A DNA stretch of 38,769 bases from a virus, in the IMG/VR virus record IMGVR_UViG_3300044715_000249, positions 1-38,769 of that record; one strand, 5' to 3'. Positions 7,527-15,934 of this stretch are shown piece after piece. A program made the translations under genes and the position numbers. The notes below the pieces were generated by a model. The model saw only the letters and a list, made by a program, of their open reading frames with translations, had not been told where the DNA came from and ran no database searches. Within the stretch, counting starts at the first letter, position 1; each line of letters begins with the position of its first letter.

Positions 7527-7655
7527 TTAATCACAGTCAGAGAACGCTTCTATCAAACGTTTGTTACATTCTGTGTCGCCTGGTTGACAGACAGTTGACG
7601 GAGTAATTGGTTCTTGTGGTGTAATTGGTAAGGTTGGTTCTGTAGTAGTTGACAT
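7527..7655 (-). CDS. 42-residue Thr/Pro-rich peptide
   Basis: Starts at the ATG at 7655 (MSTTTEPTLPITPQEP) with AAGGGA 7 bases upstream. A longer frame up to 7760 would include the -10 of a strong promoter in its first codons and is rejected. The C-terminus has three cysteines, one about 5 residues from another (C-x5-C) and one near the end. The Thr/Pro-rich first half looks unstructured. The predicted leader is about 90 bases. Function unknown. Confidence 0.6.
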   Translation of the reverse strand: MSTTTEPTLPITPQEPITPSTVCQPGDTECNKRLIEAFSDCD

Positions 7656-7751
7656 TGTATGTCCCTTGGTTAATTTGTATGGCAATTTTGTCACCATGCA
7701 AATATTTAGTTGTTTATGAAAATAATAAGTAGCACCATTCACTAAAAACAT

Positions 7752-7780
7752 AGTATACATGAATTTAGTGAAGGTGTCAA
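7752..7780 (-). promoter_or_regulatory. Sigma-70 promoter
   Basis: TTGACA (7775-7780), 17-base spacer, TATACT (7752-7757). It drives the 42-residue gene and lies immediately after the stop of the cell-wall hydrolase gene (7784). Confidence 0.92.
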
Positions 7781-7783
7781 GCG

Positions 7784-8317
7784 TTATCTTATAGCAACTT
7801 TATCGCCACTGTAGAATGTGTGTCCGCCAATGCGATCTATTCTTTCAAGACCCCACTTTGGACGTACTCGGGCATTATGAAAATACAATGCGTCAGAGCC
7901 AAGTGATTCTAATCTAAGTCCGTCAAGTAATACCTTACGTGCAATTTCCTGACTTTCTTTCCATGCTTTAGAATATACTCGTCGACCTTTAGCCAACGGA
8001 TCACACACCCATGAGAACTGACATATAGTTTTGTCTGCTACTTGAGTTTTTTGATGTACAACCCCGCATATGGTTGATGGGAAATTACCACTGTTAGCTC
8101 TATTAACTGTTACTTGAGCCACTGCTACTTTGCCATTGTAACTTTCGCTACCGGCTTCATGGTAAATGTTTTGTGCTAGACACGTTAATTGTCGTTGCGT
8201 TGATGCGGTTATTTCATCTGCTTGCGCAGGTACTGCTACTGTTACTGCTATTACAACAATGGACATTTTTGCCCAGGTTAGTAAATTTCTGTGAAACAAT
8301 CGTGAGATTGATCGCAT
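7784..8317 (-). CDS. Secreted SleB-type cell-wall hydrolase
   Basis: 177 residues. A basic start, a hydrophobic core (about 18-30) and AQA before Asp34 form a signal peptide. The mature part carries the hallmark of the SleB/Hydrolase_2 family: LAQNIYHEAGSES at 47-59, with Glu54 as the catalytic glutamate, then CQFSWVCD at 99-106 and a final YFHN...PKW region. The family cleaves peptidoglycan glycan strands as a lytic transglycosylase or amidase-like enzyme. A strong AGGAGG precedes the ATG. Export to the periplasm would let it attack the wall without a holin; this use is inference. Confidence 0.9.
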   Translation of the reverse strand: MRSISRLFHRNLLTWAKMSIVVIAVTVAVPAQADEITASTQRQLTCLAQNIYHEAGSESYNGKVAVAQVTVNRANSGNFPSTICGVVHQKTQVADKTICQFSWVCDPLAKGRRVYSKAWKESQEIARKVLLDGLRLESLGSDALYFHNARVRPKWGLERIDRIGGHTFYSGDKVAIR

Positions 8318-8358
8318 AGCGTTTCCTCCTGTTTAGTTTTGTCTTTAGGTTGTCGGCC

Positions 8359-8595
8359 TTAAGAATTGATGTCAGCAAGTGCCTTGTCGATGCTGACATA
8401 ATATTGGCATGATCGTGTGCTGGTATCTTTAATCATTACCAAGTCATAATCATCAAATGGTGCACGGGTAATCTGTGTGCTTGATGTGTGTCTATGACAT
8501 TTTTCTCGCTTTGCGCAATATCTTCCTGCGCAATAGTAAGTTCTTGCTTCTGTACTACTTATATCTGCTACTGTCATTACCTTAGATTTCGTCAT
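8359..8595 (-). CDS. Small cysteine-containing hypothetical protein
   Basis: 78 residues. Cys22, Cys27 and Cys33 with a nearby His35 and His36 (YYCAGRYCAKREKCHRH) could bind a metal ion; the second half has one more cysteine. GGAGGA stands 8 bases before the ATG at 8595. It precedes the cell-wall hydrolase by 41 bases and may be co-transcribed with it. No family recognised. Confidence 0.72.
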   Translation of the reverse strand: MTKSKVMTVADISSTEARTYYCAGRYCAKREKCHRHTSSTQITRAPFDDYDLVMIKDTSTRSCQYYVSIDKALADINS

Positions 8596-8614
8596 CTGAA
8601 TCCTCCGAAGGTAT

Positions 8615-8643
8615 AGTATATAGCTAGAGTTTGATCTTGTTTA
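8615..8643 (-). promoter_or_regulatory. Possible weak sigma-70 promoter
   Basis: TATACT (8615-8620) with a 17-base spacer from TAAACA (8638-8643), a 4/6 match to the -35. It would serve the 78-residue gene and the hydrolase. The region 8596-8675 otherwise separates these genes from the glycan operon. Confidence 0.45.
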
Positions 8644-8675
8644 CTGTATACTTTACTTTCTTTAGTTCTAGATAA

Positions 8676-9509
8676 CTACTCTAATCCTAAAATCCCTGGA
8701 TGTTGTCGTAGTATAGTTGTTCTATACTGAAGCCAAATGTCGTATAATTCGTCACTATCATACCGATTTATCAGTACTTTTAAGTCAGAAAGTGCTATAA
8801 TATCGCCAATATATGGCTTATATTTTTCACCCACTGTTTCTGTTGTATGTCGGTATGCTAATACCTTAATGCCTTCTAATTCGATATAAATTGAAACTAA
8901 TCGTTCAATTAAAAAGATAAACATTGGTAAGTTTGGATTAAAAGCGTATTTGCTGCCGCCTACTCCAAATACTAATTGATTAAACTCGAGATCTTTTTTG
9001 GCTTCATCAAATAACTTAGTACCAAATGCCATAAATCCATCCCAAAACTTACGACTGCCTACTATGTAATTACACCACATAGTAGTCGATCTATCTGTTA
9101 AGATTTCCCTAACGTGTACATCACTATAGCCAATCTTAGCTAAAAACATATCAGCAATTTGACTAATATTCGGATGGTACTTGTCACCTTGTTCCCACCC
9201 ATTGGTAAATAACGCTTCATTGGCAATACTAGGATTTACAAAATATAGTTCATATCCCGGATTGTCTTCAATGAATTTGATAAACTGCTCTCCGTTAAGA
9301 TTTGTCTTTTGTCCAAACTTCCAACTTAAGAATCCCCAATATTCTAATCCCTCGTCACAACACTTTTGGTAATCTTTATTCCATACATACCATTCTTGAT
9401 ATTCTGGATGTGGATTAGCTATATTATTCCACGGTATAAATGCTGGGTCTAACTGCGGTAGTTGTTCCGTTTTATAATAAATTTGATGTATTTTTATGTT
9501 GTTGGACAT
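8676..9509 (-). CDS. Putative glycosyltransferase (DUF4422-like)
   Basis: 277 residues. The N-terminus (IKIHQIYYKTEQ) and the 'NKDYQ...WGFLSWKF' region resemble glycosyltransferases that begin with a beta strand and sense the neighbouring polysaccharide. Residues about 145-165 (MWCNYIVGSRKFWDGF) and 200-215 (PMFIFLIERLVSIYI) follow the pattern of DUF4422-type transferases (CNMFI..., then ERL). No classical DxD motif is clear. It is the last gene of the glycan operon and overlaps the preceding glycosyltransferase by 38 bases. The specific sugar is unknown. Confidence 0.7.
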   Translation of the reverse strand: MSNNIKIHQIYYKTEQLPQLDPAFIPWNNIANPHPEYQEWYVWNKDYQKCCDEGLEYWGFLSWKFGQKTNLNGEQFIKFIEDNPGYELYFVNPSIANEALFTNGWEQGDKYHPNISQIADMFLAKIGYSDVHVREILTDRSTTMWCNYIVGSRKFWDGFMAFGTKLFDEAKKDLEFNQLVFGVGGSKYAFNPNLPMFIFLIERLVSIYIELEGIKVLAYRHTTETVGEKYKPYIGDIIALSDLKVLINRYDSDELYDIWLQYRTTILRQHPGILGLE

Positions 9510-10221
9510 ACTGCTCTATTTCCTTTGTTAAGCTAACTGTTCTTGGCAAGAACTCTGTTTCTAATCTATAATTAAGTGTTTCTTTATTAGTAATATGATG
9601 GAAGCCCCAATTACGCTGGCGATCTACTAAAGGTATTTGTGTTTGTATTTGTAGTTTCCGAGACAAGGCCTGTTCATTAAATGGACTCCATCCATAATAA
9701 AAGATTACCAGTTTATCTGTGGTGTAGTTTGGATAATGTCTGCCAGGAACAGGATACTCTACAGAAATATTGTGTAGGCTACGGGCGCGACGATCTATAA
9801 AGTTATTGTGAAATGTGAACCCGTCTGTTTTTTGTTTATATAAAGGTAGATCGTAGGTTAATTCTTGTTCTTTATTTGTATCAACAAAAAACATACTGGG
9901 TATTAACAATTGTCGAGGTACATCATCCATTAATGAATAATCACCGATTAACTGTTCAGTTACGTTAAGACAAATTTTCCAACCTTTGATAGACTGCTCA
10001 ATATCCATAACTTCGTAGTCAATCATGTCTGCTTGAAAGTTAGGATTACGACTAGTGACAATAGTCCACGTAGGGCATAATTCTCTAATAATCTCAACAC
10101 TGCGATCAGTGCTGTGATAGTCAATCATTATGCCATGATCAAATATCTGCTTGTGATGGTTAAGGAACCATGGTAGCATATACTCTTCATTATAGAAATG
10201 GCAAAGTAAGGTTTTCTTCAT
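9472..10221 (-). CDS. Glycosyltransferase family 2/92-like protein
   Basis: 249 residues. It begins with FYNEEYMLPWFLNHH (9-23) and continues with IMIDYHSTDRSVEII (31-45), the NEE...D-x-S-TD pattern of GT2/GT92-type enzymes, where the Asp and the S-TD loop bind nucleotide sugar and metal. It lacks a membrane segment, so it would act in the cytoplasm. It is a close paralogue of the next gene upstream (shared LLCHFYNEE, HHxQIFDHGIMIDY, GRH and a GW/FYYG region), clearly a local duplication. The 4-base overlap with that gene supports coupling. Confidence 0.85.
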   Translation of the reverse strand: MKKTLLCHFYNEEYMLPWFLNHHKQIFDHGIMIDYHSTDRSVEIIRELCPTWTIVTSRNPNFQADMIDYEVMDIEQSIKGWKICLNVTEQLIGDYSLMDDVPRQLLIPSMFFVDTNKEQELTYDLPLYKQKTDGFTFHNNFIDRRARSLHNISVEYPVPGRHYPNYTTDKLVIFYYGWSPFNEQALSRKLQIQTQIPLVDRQRNWGFHHITNKETLNYRLETEFLPRTVSLTKEIEQYVQQHKNTSNLL

Positions 10222-11018
10222 TGTTTGTTATCTACCCATTGTTTGTGCAGAGCAATAATTGGTTTGATTTCTGCTGTTAGATCTCTACTCAACAGTTGTT
10301 GTTCTAATCTAAATTTTTCCAATAACTGTTCTTTGGTAAACACATGATGCGATCCAGGAGCAGTTCCTTTGGGTGGGGTTGAAAATTTAGTTTGAATTTG
10401 TAGTCTTCGTTTTAAACTATTTTCTTCTATACTACCGAACCCATAATAGAAGATTACCAAATCTTCAAAAGAATGTTTTTCTTTCCAAAAATGTCTGCCA
10501 ACTGTTGGATATGGTGCAGCGTAATTGTGTATACTTCGAGGTGGTCGTTTTACACTACCGTGAGACTGTAAACCAGCAAACTCAGTTACTATTCCATAGC
10601 CCCAGTGTCGTTGTTCGTATATAGGCTGATTAGCATCCAATAATTCAGGTTCGCCTTGGTGTTCCATGTCAACAAACATATATTGTCCGATATAGTGCCT
10701 GACGTTTGTAGCTGTATTTTCTAACCTATTATAATTGCCAATTAAGAATTCTGGGACGTTTAGGCAAATTCGCCAACCTTCTAACGGTGCTTCATAATTT
10801 AAAACTTCTCGATCGATACTTGAAGGATTTTGAAAGGTAGTATTAGATGATTGATGTATTTCCCATGTAGGGCAAATTTCTCGAATAATTTCTACAGACC
10901 TGTCAGTTGAATTGTAATCGATCATAATGCCATGGTCAAATATCTGCCTATGGTGCTTTAGCCAAAATGGTAATAACCATTCTTCATTATAAAAATGACA
11001 GAGAACAGTTTTCTTCAT
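10218..11018 (-). CDS. Glycosyltransferase family 2/92-like protein (paralogue)
   Basis: 266 residues; same architecture as its downstream neighbour: FYNEEWLLPFWLKHH near 9-23, then IMIDYNSTDRSVEII at 31-45, and later LVIFYYGFGS. The C-terminal halves are more divergent, so the two copies may have different sugar donors or acceptors. The ATG at 11018 overlaps the stop of the methyltransferase gene by one base. Part of the glycan operon. Confidence 0.85.
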   Translation of the reverse strand: MKKTVLCHFYNEEWLLPFWLKHHRQIFDHGIMIDYNSTDRSVEIIREICPTWEIHQSSNTTFQNPSSIDREVLNYEAPLEGWRICLNVPEFLIGNYNRLENTATNVRHYIGQYMFVDMEHQGEPELLDANQPIYEQRHWGYGIVTEFAGLQSHGSVKRPPRSIHNYAAPYPTVGRHFWKEKHSFEDLVIFYYGFGSIEENSLKRRLQIQTKFSTPPKGTAPGSHHVFTKEQLLEKFRLEQQLLSRDLTAEIKPIIALHKQWVDNKQ

Positions 11019-12244
11019 TACTCTACACTGATAGTTGGAAAGTAACGCACGTATACATCATCGGCATTGTCGCGTTTGACTTTAATTTTAGTTTTAATTT
11101 CGTCAAAGAAATTCCACGCCAGTGGCACAAATGCAATATTCAAATCCTTACATTCATCTAACATTTCAATCCCTACCACAGGGTCGTGTATACCTGGAGT
11201 AAATCGTCCTTGTTTAAGTGGATTATCGTCGATGATAAAGTCTAAATGAATGCCACCAAAGTTAAGTAAGGTCATACCTTTGGCCGCAGCTCCGTAGCCA
11301 GCAATAACAAATCCTGCTGCACGATAAGCACCAATCGTTGATTTTAAATCGATCACTACCTGTAGGCAACGACGTGTATATTCTTCGTAGGTTGCTGTGT
11401 TTTGTAGGCCGTATGCATGTTCTTCAGCTAGGATCTGTTGTACTGTACTGTTATCACCCGGTACTTTGCTAAACATAAACACATAGCTGTTACCGTGAAT
11501 AGGAGTTTTGCGCACATCTAACAAGTATAGGCCAGCACGACCTGCTAGTTCATTCATGCTGTTAACATTAAAAAAACTAATATGCTCGTGATATACTGTG
11601 TCAAACTGATTTTCTTTAACCATATCTGCTTGGCTAGTCTGAATGAACAGTATGGTATCATCGCGCATAATATCACGACACTGTTCTAAGAATTCTAACG
11701 GATAGCTGTTATGTGCTAGAACGTTCTGTGCTGAAATGATATCTACTTTATCTTTAAACAATGCTACATGTTCTTGTTTAAAGTAATCACATACTACTTC
11801 GTGTTCTTTACTACTAAGCACATGTAGGTTTGTTGCAGGGTCTATACCATATGTAGTTAGTCCCATGTCCTTGTAGACGTTTAATTGTGTGCCGTCGTTG
11901 CAGGCAATCTCTAGTACTGAATTAGGCTTACGGCCATTACGCAGTTCAAACTCTGAAATGTTATATTCAGCAAACCATTTAAAGTATTCTAATAGAGTCT
12001 TACTTGTACCGCTGACATATAAGTAGTTACGGAATAGTAAATCTGGATCTACTGCGTGACTTAACTGTAAGTGACTACATTCTGTACAGCGATTTAATAC
12101 CAATGGGAATGTTAGTTCAGCTTCATCTTTGCTCTCAATAAAACTATTAGCCATAGGCTGTACACCTAGATCTAATGTTAATTCTAAATGCTTACTGCCA
12201 CAGCATAGGCATTCTGTTAATTCTTTAGCGTGTTCTATAGTCAT
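11018..12244 (-). CDS. Nucleotide-sugar C-methyltransferase family protein
   Basis: 408 residues with the three-part layout of TDP-sugar C-methyltransferases (TylCIII/NovU/TcaB9 type). A zinc ribbon has Cys12/Cys14-15 and Cys53-x2-Cys56. A class I SAM fold has VLEIACNDGTQL at 110-121. The catalytic segment YHEHISFF lies at 218-225, where the family uses the Tyr and His-Glu-His. A C-terminal domain (from about 290) contains GYGAAAKGMTLLN. These enzymes add a methyl branch to a keto-sugar nucleotide made by a 4,6-dehydratase; such a dehydratase is encoded upstream. The product is inferred to be an unusual branched deoxysugar. Confidence 0.9.
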   Translation of the reverse strand: MTIEHAKELTECLCCGSKHLELTLDLGVQPMANSFIESKDEAELTFPLVLNRCTECSHLQLSHAVDPDLLFRNYLYVSGTSKTLLEYFKWFAEYNISEFELRNGRKPNSVLEIACNDGTQLNVYKDMGLTTYGIDPATNLHVLSSKEHEVVCDYFKQEHVALFKDKVDIISAQNVLAHNSYPLEFLEQCRDIMRDDTILFIQTSQADMVKENQFDTVYHEHISFFNVNSMNELAGRAGLYLLDVRKTPIHGNSYVFMFSKVPGDNSTVQQILAEEHAYGLQNTATYEEYTRRCLQVVIDLKSTIGAYRAAGFVIAGYGAAAKGMTLLNFGGIHLDFIIDDNPLKQGRFTPGIHDPVVGIEMLDECKDLNIAFVPLAWNFFDEIKTKIKVKRDNADDVYVRYFPTISVE

Positions 12245-13160
12245 ACTCTTTTTCCCATTGATATATCATATAATTATCGCGACGCCCAATGTGCGCTGAA
12301 TTATACTTTTTTATTAAGCTGTCTACTATAGTAGTAGGTGTTTCAGTAAATGTAAAGTCAAATGTCTTTTGAAATAATGTAGTATCTAGTCCAAAGTCAT
12401 AGGCATTAGCTGTTGTGCCTTTGTCTATCAACGGTACATTTAATTGTTCTGCCACTGCGTTAGCAATGTTCTCAACACTGGTATTAAAGCTGGCCATGTT
12501 GTAGATACCTGCTTGAGGTCTTTCTATACAGTGTGTAATACCACGACATAGATCTTCAATGCCTAATAGGGCACGATTAATATGCTTGTTAGTCACAGTG
12601 ATCTTTCCCTGCGATTTAGCCGAGTTATACATAGCATTGATCATAACATCAGCACGTAGGTTAGGAGCCCAACCGTTTACTGTACCAAAGCGCAGTCCTA
12701 TGAGCATCTGTCCTTGACCTATTAGAATCTTAGCTTCTAAGTCTAAGGTGTATTTGGTAATGTCATAGTTGTTTACAGAAATGAAGCGTTTGTTAGATTC
12801 GACAAATAGTTGTCCGGGTAAACTGTTACCGTAGACACTTGCTGAACTAGCATAGATAAGTGGAATATTCTTCCAACTTAGTTTAGCCGCTAGGTCTGTA
12901 AAGTTAGTAACGTTGTTTAACCAAGGTCCATCAATTGGACCAACACAGCTAGCCACACTACTATGCCCTGCTAATAACACCACAGCACTAAACTGTTCTA
13001 GGTATTCCTGTGTTAATTTGTGATAGTCTAGTCTAGTTGAATTTAGATCATAGTTGTACCAGCAACAATCTACACTTTCAACAGTGTAGTCTTGCGCTAA
13101 TACCTGCCTAAGTCTTGAACCGACGTAACCATTACCGCCAATGATTAAAATGTTTTTCAT
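12225..13160 (-). CDS. NAD-dependent sugar epimerase/dehydratase
   Basis: 311 residues, extended short-chain dehydrogenase fold: GGNGYVG nucleotide-binding loop at 8-14, SSASVYG at 105-111, and the catalytic pair in YDITK at 132-136. The family reduces, epimerises or dehydrates nucleotide sugars. Near the C-methyltransferase and the RmlB-like dehydratase it is likely to reduce or epimerise the 4-keto intermediate. It overlaps the methyltransferase by 20 bases. Confidence 0.88.
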   Translation of the reverse strand: MKNILIIGGNGYVGSRLRQVLAQDYTVESVDCCWYNYDLNSTRLDYHKLTQEYLEQFSAVVLLAGHSSVASCVGPIDGPWLNNVTNFTDLAAKLSWKNIPLIYASSASVYGNSLPGQLFVESNKRFISVNNYDITKYTLDLEAKILIGQGQMLIGLRFGTVNGWAPNLRADVMINAMYNSAKSQGKITVTNKHINRALLGIEDLCRGITHCIERPQAGIYNMASFNTSVENIANAVAEQLNVPLIDKGTTANAYDFGLDTTLFQKTFDFTFTETPTTIVDSLIKKYNSAHIGRRDNYMIYQWEKEYDYRTR

Positions 13161-13900
13161 TAGTCAATAATCATCATACCATTTGGTGCAATGTTGCCCT
13201 GTAGGCCAACTGTTTCCAATTCAACTAACTTATCTTGAGGAATATATTTGGCCATAGAGTGTTCAACGTCAATATATTTCTGTTGATTAAACGTAGCAAA
13301 CATATTTTGTAAAATAGTTTGAAACAATTGAATAGTATCAATGAATAAACTTGGAGTAAATGACCATAGGCGTGTTTGCAACATAGTAGTTACACCAGTA
13401 TCAGCCGAGTTAATCCAACTGGCCTGCGCTCGTTTAAATACATATTTGTCAGCAGTGGCTTCGTTATCAAATGCAGAGATATCAAACTTATCAGTTAGTT
13501 GATAACGACCACTAAGTTTAAATATTCTCGATGAGGTTGTAATGATTTCCATTATTTCAGGATTAGAAGACATATAAGTAAGTGCCTTGTACATGCCAAC
13601 ACATTCCATTGAATTTTTACCAATATCATAATTAGTAATATTGTTATGGAAATGTTGTATGTCCTTGTCATCACTGTTGTCAATGTAATAATCAACTGTA
13701 TCTATTAGCTCATTGAATTCTACGCTGTCATCTGCCTGCACCGCAACTGTGCTATTATCAATTAAAATGATAGTACAATCTGGTATATATTGCTTGGCGC
13801 TTTTAACTGTATCTAGGGTTTGTTGTATACGTTGTTTAGCATCGTAGATACCGTAGTTAGTATATACTGCTGATGTAATTAAGACTAGTTGTTTACTCAT
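13160..13900 (-). CDS. Glycosyltransferase-like protein of unknown family
   Basis: 246 residues. The N-terminus is a beta-alpha-beta start (LVLITSAVYTN) and a later IILIDNST strand. The segment RIFKLSGRYQL near 145-155 is of a kind seen in cytoplasmic glycosyltransferases that extend surface glycans. No DxD pair is certain. It overlaps the flanking glycan genes by 1 and 4 bases. Glycosyltransferase is the likely role but is mainly inferred from this motif and context. Confidence 0.6.
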   Translation of the reverse strand: MSKQLVLITSAVYTNYGIYDAKQRIQQTLDTVKSAKQYIPDCTIILIDNSTVAVQADDSVEFNELIDTVDYYIDNSDDKDIQHFHNNITNYDIGKNSMECVGMYKALTYMSSNPEIMEIITTSSRIFKLSGRYQLTDKFDISAFDNEATADKYVFKRAQASWINSADTGVTTMLQTRLWSFTPSLFIDTIQLFQTILQNMFATFNQQKYIDVEHSMAKYIPQDKLVELETVGLQGNIAPNGMMIID

Positions 13901-14568
13901 ATTGGTGTGCTCGTTACTAATTCAGTTGGGCGTTTGCCATCTTTGTCTAATACTACAATACTATCATAGAAATGTTGTCCTGACAGATCTTTATAGAAGT
14001 CAGCAAACATTATATTATCTGGATGACGATCCAACTCTTTGTAGTAATTAACATTCATTGTGTCGGTAATTTGTTTAGCATAGTTTAAAAACGTGCTAGG
14101 TACTCGAACACCGCCACCATACTCTGGCCAATAATTAGTATGTGTATCTTCACATAGATAAACACCGCCTGGAGTAATGCTTGGCCATGTCTTTTGTAAG
14201 GTTAAAATTTGGTGACTGCATACATGACTTCCGTCATCGATGAATACATCAATGTTTGGATATTCTATTAAGAACTTGTCCCAAAAATTTGGGTCAGCTT
14301 GACTACCATTTACCTGTATACAACCTGGAGTTTGGTGTTCTGGTTTAAATGCATTTGGGTCAATATCAATACCAACAATAGTAGCACCTTCGCCAAAATA
14401 CTTCTTCCACATTTCAGCTGAGCCGCCACGACAAATACCAACTTCAACTACTACTGGATTCTTACCAACAAACTTGTTAAAGTGCTGTTCGTAGATGTCA
14501 AAGTAATGACTCCATTTACCGCAGTGTAGATCTAAATTATCAAATATTTCTCTTAGCATCTTAACCAT
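13897..14568 (-). CDS. Class I SAM-dependent methyltransferase
   Basis: 223 residues. VVVEVGICRGGSAEMW at 39-54 is the SAM-binding loop and DVFIDDGSH at 107-115 the metal/active-site motif of the Methyltransf_24 / MycE-CmcI-like group, which O-methylate sugars and hydroxylated products using a divalent metal. An internal ATG (residue 4) is a possible start. It lies between a dehydratase and a glycosyltransferase-like gene, so a sugar O-methyltransferase is the best guess. Confidence 0.82.
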   Translation of the reverse strand: MVKMLREIFDNLDLHCGKWSHYFDIYEQHFNKFVGKNPVVVEVGICRGGSAEMWKKYFGEGATIVGIDIDPNAFKPEHQTPGCIQVNGSQADPNFWDKFLIEYPNIDVFIDDGSHVCSHQILTLQKTWPSITPGGVYLCEDTHTNYWPEYGGGVRVPSTFLNYAKQITDTMNVNYYKELDRHPDNIMFADFYKDLSGQHFYDSIVVLDKDGKRPTELVTSTPI

Positions 14569-15581
14569 CTCTCATTTGCTAGTGTCCATTGTACTACTTC
14601 GCCGATACGTTCAGTTAGCGCAACTTTTGGCTCCCAACCAAGTTTACGCATGTAGTCACCACTTAGTGCATAACGTAAATCATGACCTGGACGGCTACTA
14701 TGAAAATCTACCATATCATATTTAAGCTCTTTGCCCTGTGCGTCAGCGATAAGTTGTGCCAATCTTAGATTATCGATTTCTTCTTTGCCTACTAGGTTAA
14801 ACTTAGGACATTTAGCACCACCATAATCTTTTTCTAACTTATTAGGATCTAAATTCAATAAGAAATGCATAGCATCTGCTACGTCTGCAGCATGGATGTA
14901 ATATCGACTACCTGGTATTGTACGTGTTGCATCACTGTGGATTGTAATAGTATCACCGTCGTTTACCTTACGAATACACATAGGAATAAACTTCTCTGGG
15001 TGTTGACGTTGGCCAAACACGTTCATTGTATGTGTAATATAAATTGGTAGCCCGTAGGTATTTTCAAACGCTACTGCTAGTTCTTCGCCGCCAGCTTTGG
15101 TAGCTGAATAAGGATTGCCACTGTTGTAACGATCACGCTCACCGTAGTTAACACCATTTGGTGCTGGACCAAATACTTCATCTGTTGAGAAGTAGATAAA
15201 ACGTTCTAAGTTAGGTAGTTTACGTGCGAACTCTAAGATGTGACCTGTGCCAACTACATTGTCCCAAACAAACTCCATCGGAAACTCAATACTGCGATCA
15301 ACGTGTGATCCTGCGGCTAAGTGTAGAACATAGTTTACATCACCAATGTCACGAGCCACCATTGGATTTAATTCTGCACGTAGATCATGGAATACAACTT
15401 TAACACGCTTACGTGTTTCTACGTCAAAGTCTGACATCATATCAGCTAATCGGTTTAAGTTGCCCGAAAAGTCTAAGCGGTCTAAGCTGACAATATTCCA
15501 ATCTGTATTTTTAAGTAAGTTTTCGATAACGTGATGTGCGATGAAGCCTGCACCACCTGTTACCAGCACGGTTTTTGACAT
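14553..15581 (-). CDS. dTDP-glucose 4,6-dehydratase-like (RmlB family)
   Basis: 342 residues, the family's usual length. TGGAGFI at 8-14 binds NAD; STDEVFG at 132-138 supplies the Thr-Asp-Glu acid/base set characteristic of RmlB; YSATK at 158-162 is the catalytic Tyr/Lys. The enzyme makes a 4-keto-6-deoxy sugar nucleotide, the entry point for the C-methyl and other deoxysugars. It is the first gene of the glycan operon; AAGGA precedes the ATG and a late-promoter motif lies at 15621-15627. Confidence 0.92.
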   Translation of the reverse strand: MSKTVLVTGGAGFIAHHVIENLLKNTDWNIVSLDRLDFSGNLNRLADMMSDFDVETRKRVKVVFHDLRAELNPMVARDIGDVNYVLHLAAGSHVDRSIEFPMEFVWDNVVGTGHILEFARKLPNLERFIYFSTDEVFGPAPNGVNYGERDRYNSGNPYSATKAGGEELAVAFENTYGLPIYITHTMNVFGQRQHPEKFIPMCIRKVNDGDTITIHSDATRTIPGSRYYIHAADVADAMHFLLNLDPNKLEKDYGGAKCPKFNLVGKEEIDNLRLAQLIADAQGKELKYDMVDFHSSRPGHDLRYALSGDYMRKLGWEPKVALTERIGEVVQWTLANERWLRC

Positions 15582-15620
15582 TGAAGTGTTCCTTGTTAAT
15601 TGAATGTTACTACTATACAG

Positions 15621-15627
15621 TATTTAT
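15621..15627 (-). promoter_or_regulatory. T4-type late promoter motif before the glycan operon
   Basis: ATAAATA in the context AAATAAATACTG on the minus strand, 40 bases before the ATG of the dehydratase gene. It is the only clear promoter-like motif before a seven-gene-plus operon, suggesting late expression of the glycan genes. Confidence 0.55.
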
Positions 15628-15650
15628 TTTAGCCAATTACGCAACTAAAA

Positions 15651-15806
15651 TTATGCTGGTTGTGATACTTTGCCTTCTACATATTCACGAATGAATTTAA
15701 CTGCTTTGCGGCTTGTGTCAAATACAAACTCTTTAGCATCTTCTTCTGTATTTAAAATTACAATAAAACCGTTTGCTACTTTACGAATTTCGATTGATTC
15801 AAACAT
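15651..15806 (-). CDS. Small conserved phage protein (51 aa)
   Basis: Starts at the ATG at 15806 (MFESIEIRKVANGFIVIL) with CTGGAG about 9 bases upstream; a longer frame to 15878 would overlap the promoter. Two parts are visible: a beta hairpin (IEIRKVANGFIVIL) and an EDAKEFVFDTSRKAVKFI segment. I recall this pattern from small proteins of T4-like marine phages; function unknown. It is a monocistronic unit under its own promoter. Confidence 0.75.
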   Translation of the reverse strand: MFESIEIRKVANGFIVILNTEEDAKEFVFDTSRKAVKFIREYVEGKVSQPA

Positions 15807-15848
15807 AATGTGTACTCCAGTTAATTTAAGATAAACTCTTATTTTACT

Positions 15849-15878
15849 ATTATAACATTGTTTTGATACGTTAGTCAA
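15849..15878 (-). promoter_or_regulatory. Sigma-70 promoter (18-base spacer)
   Basis: TTGACT (15873-15878), 18-base spacer, TATAAT (15849-15854). It drives the 51-residue gene. The -35 lies next to the terminator hairpin of the preceding unit. Confidence 0.85.
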
Positions 15879-15879
15879 G

Positions 15880-15923
15880 AGAAAAGGCAGAAAAACTTGC
15901 CAAAATTAACAAGTTTCTGCCTT
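15880..15923 (-). terminator. Long rho-independent terminator
   Basis: A hairpin with AAGGCAG... (15884-15899) pairing to CAAG...CTGCCTT (15910-15923), with one bulge. TTTTC follows on the minus strand. It ends the transcript of the 66-residue gene. Confidence 0.8.
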
Positions 15924-15934
15924 ATTTGATTCAA

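Noticed and set aside
7656-7760. Upstream extension of the 42-residue gene to an ATG at 7760
   Set aside because: It overlaps the -10 of a strong sigma-70 promoter at 7752-7780, so it would not be transcribed in full, and it has no ribosome-binding site.
8214-8399. 61-residue frame overlapping the hydrolase signal peptide
   Set aside because: It conflicts with the hydrolase, whose start has a perfect AGGAGG.
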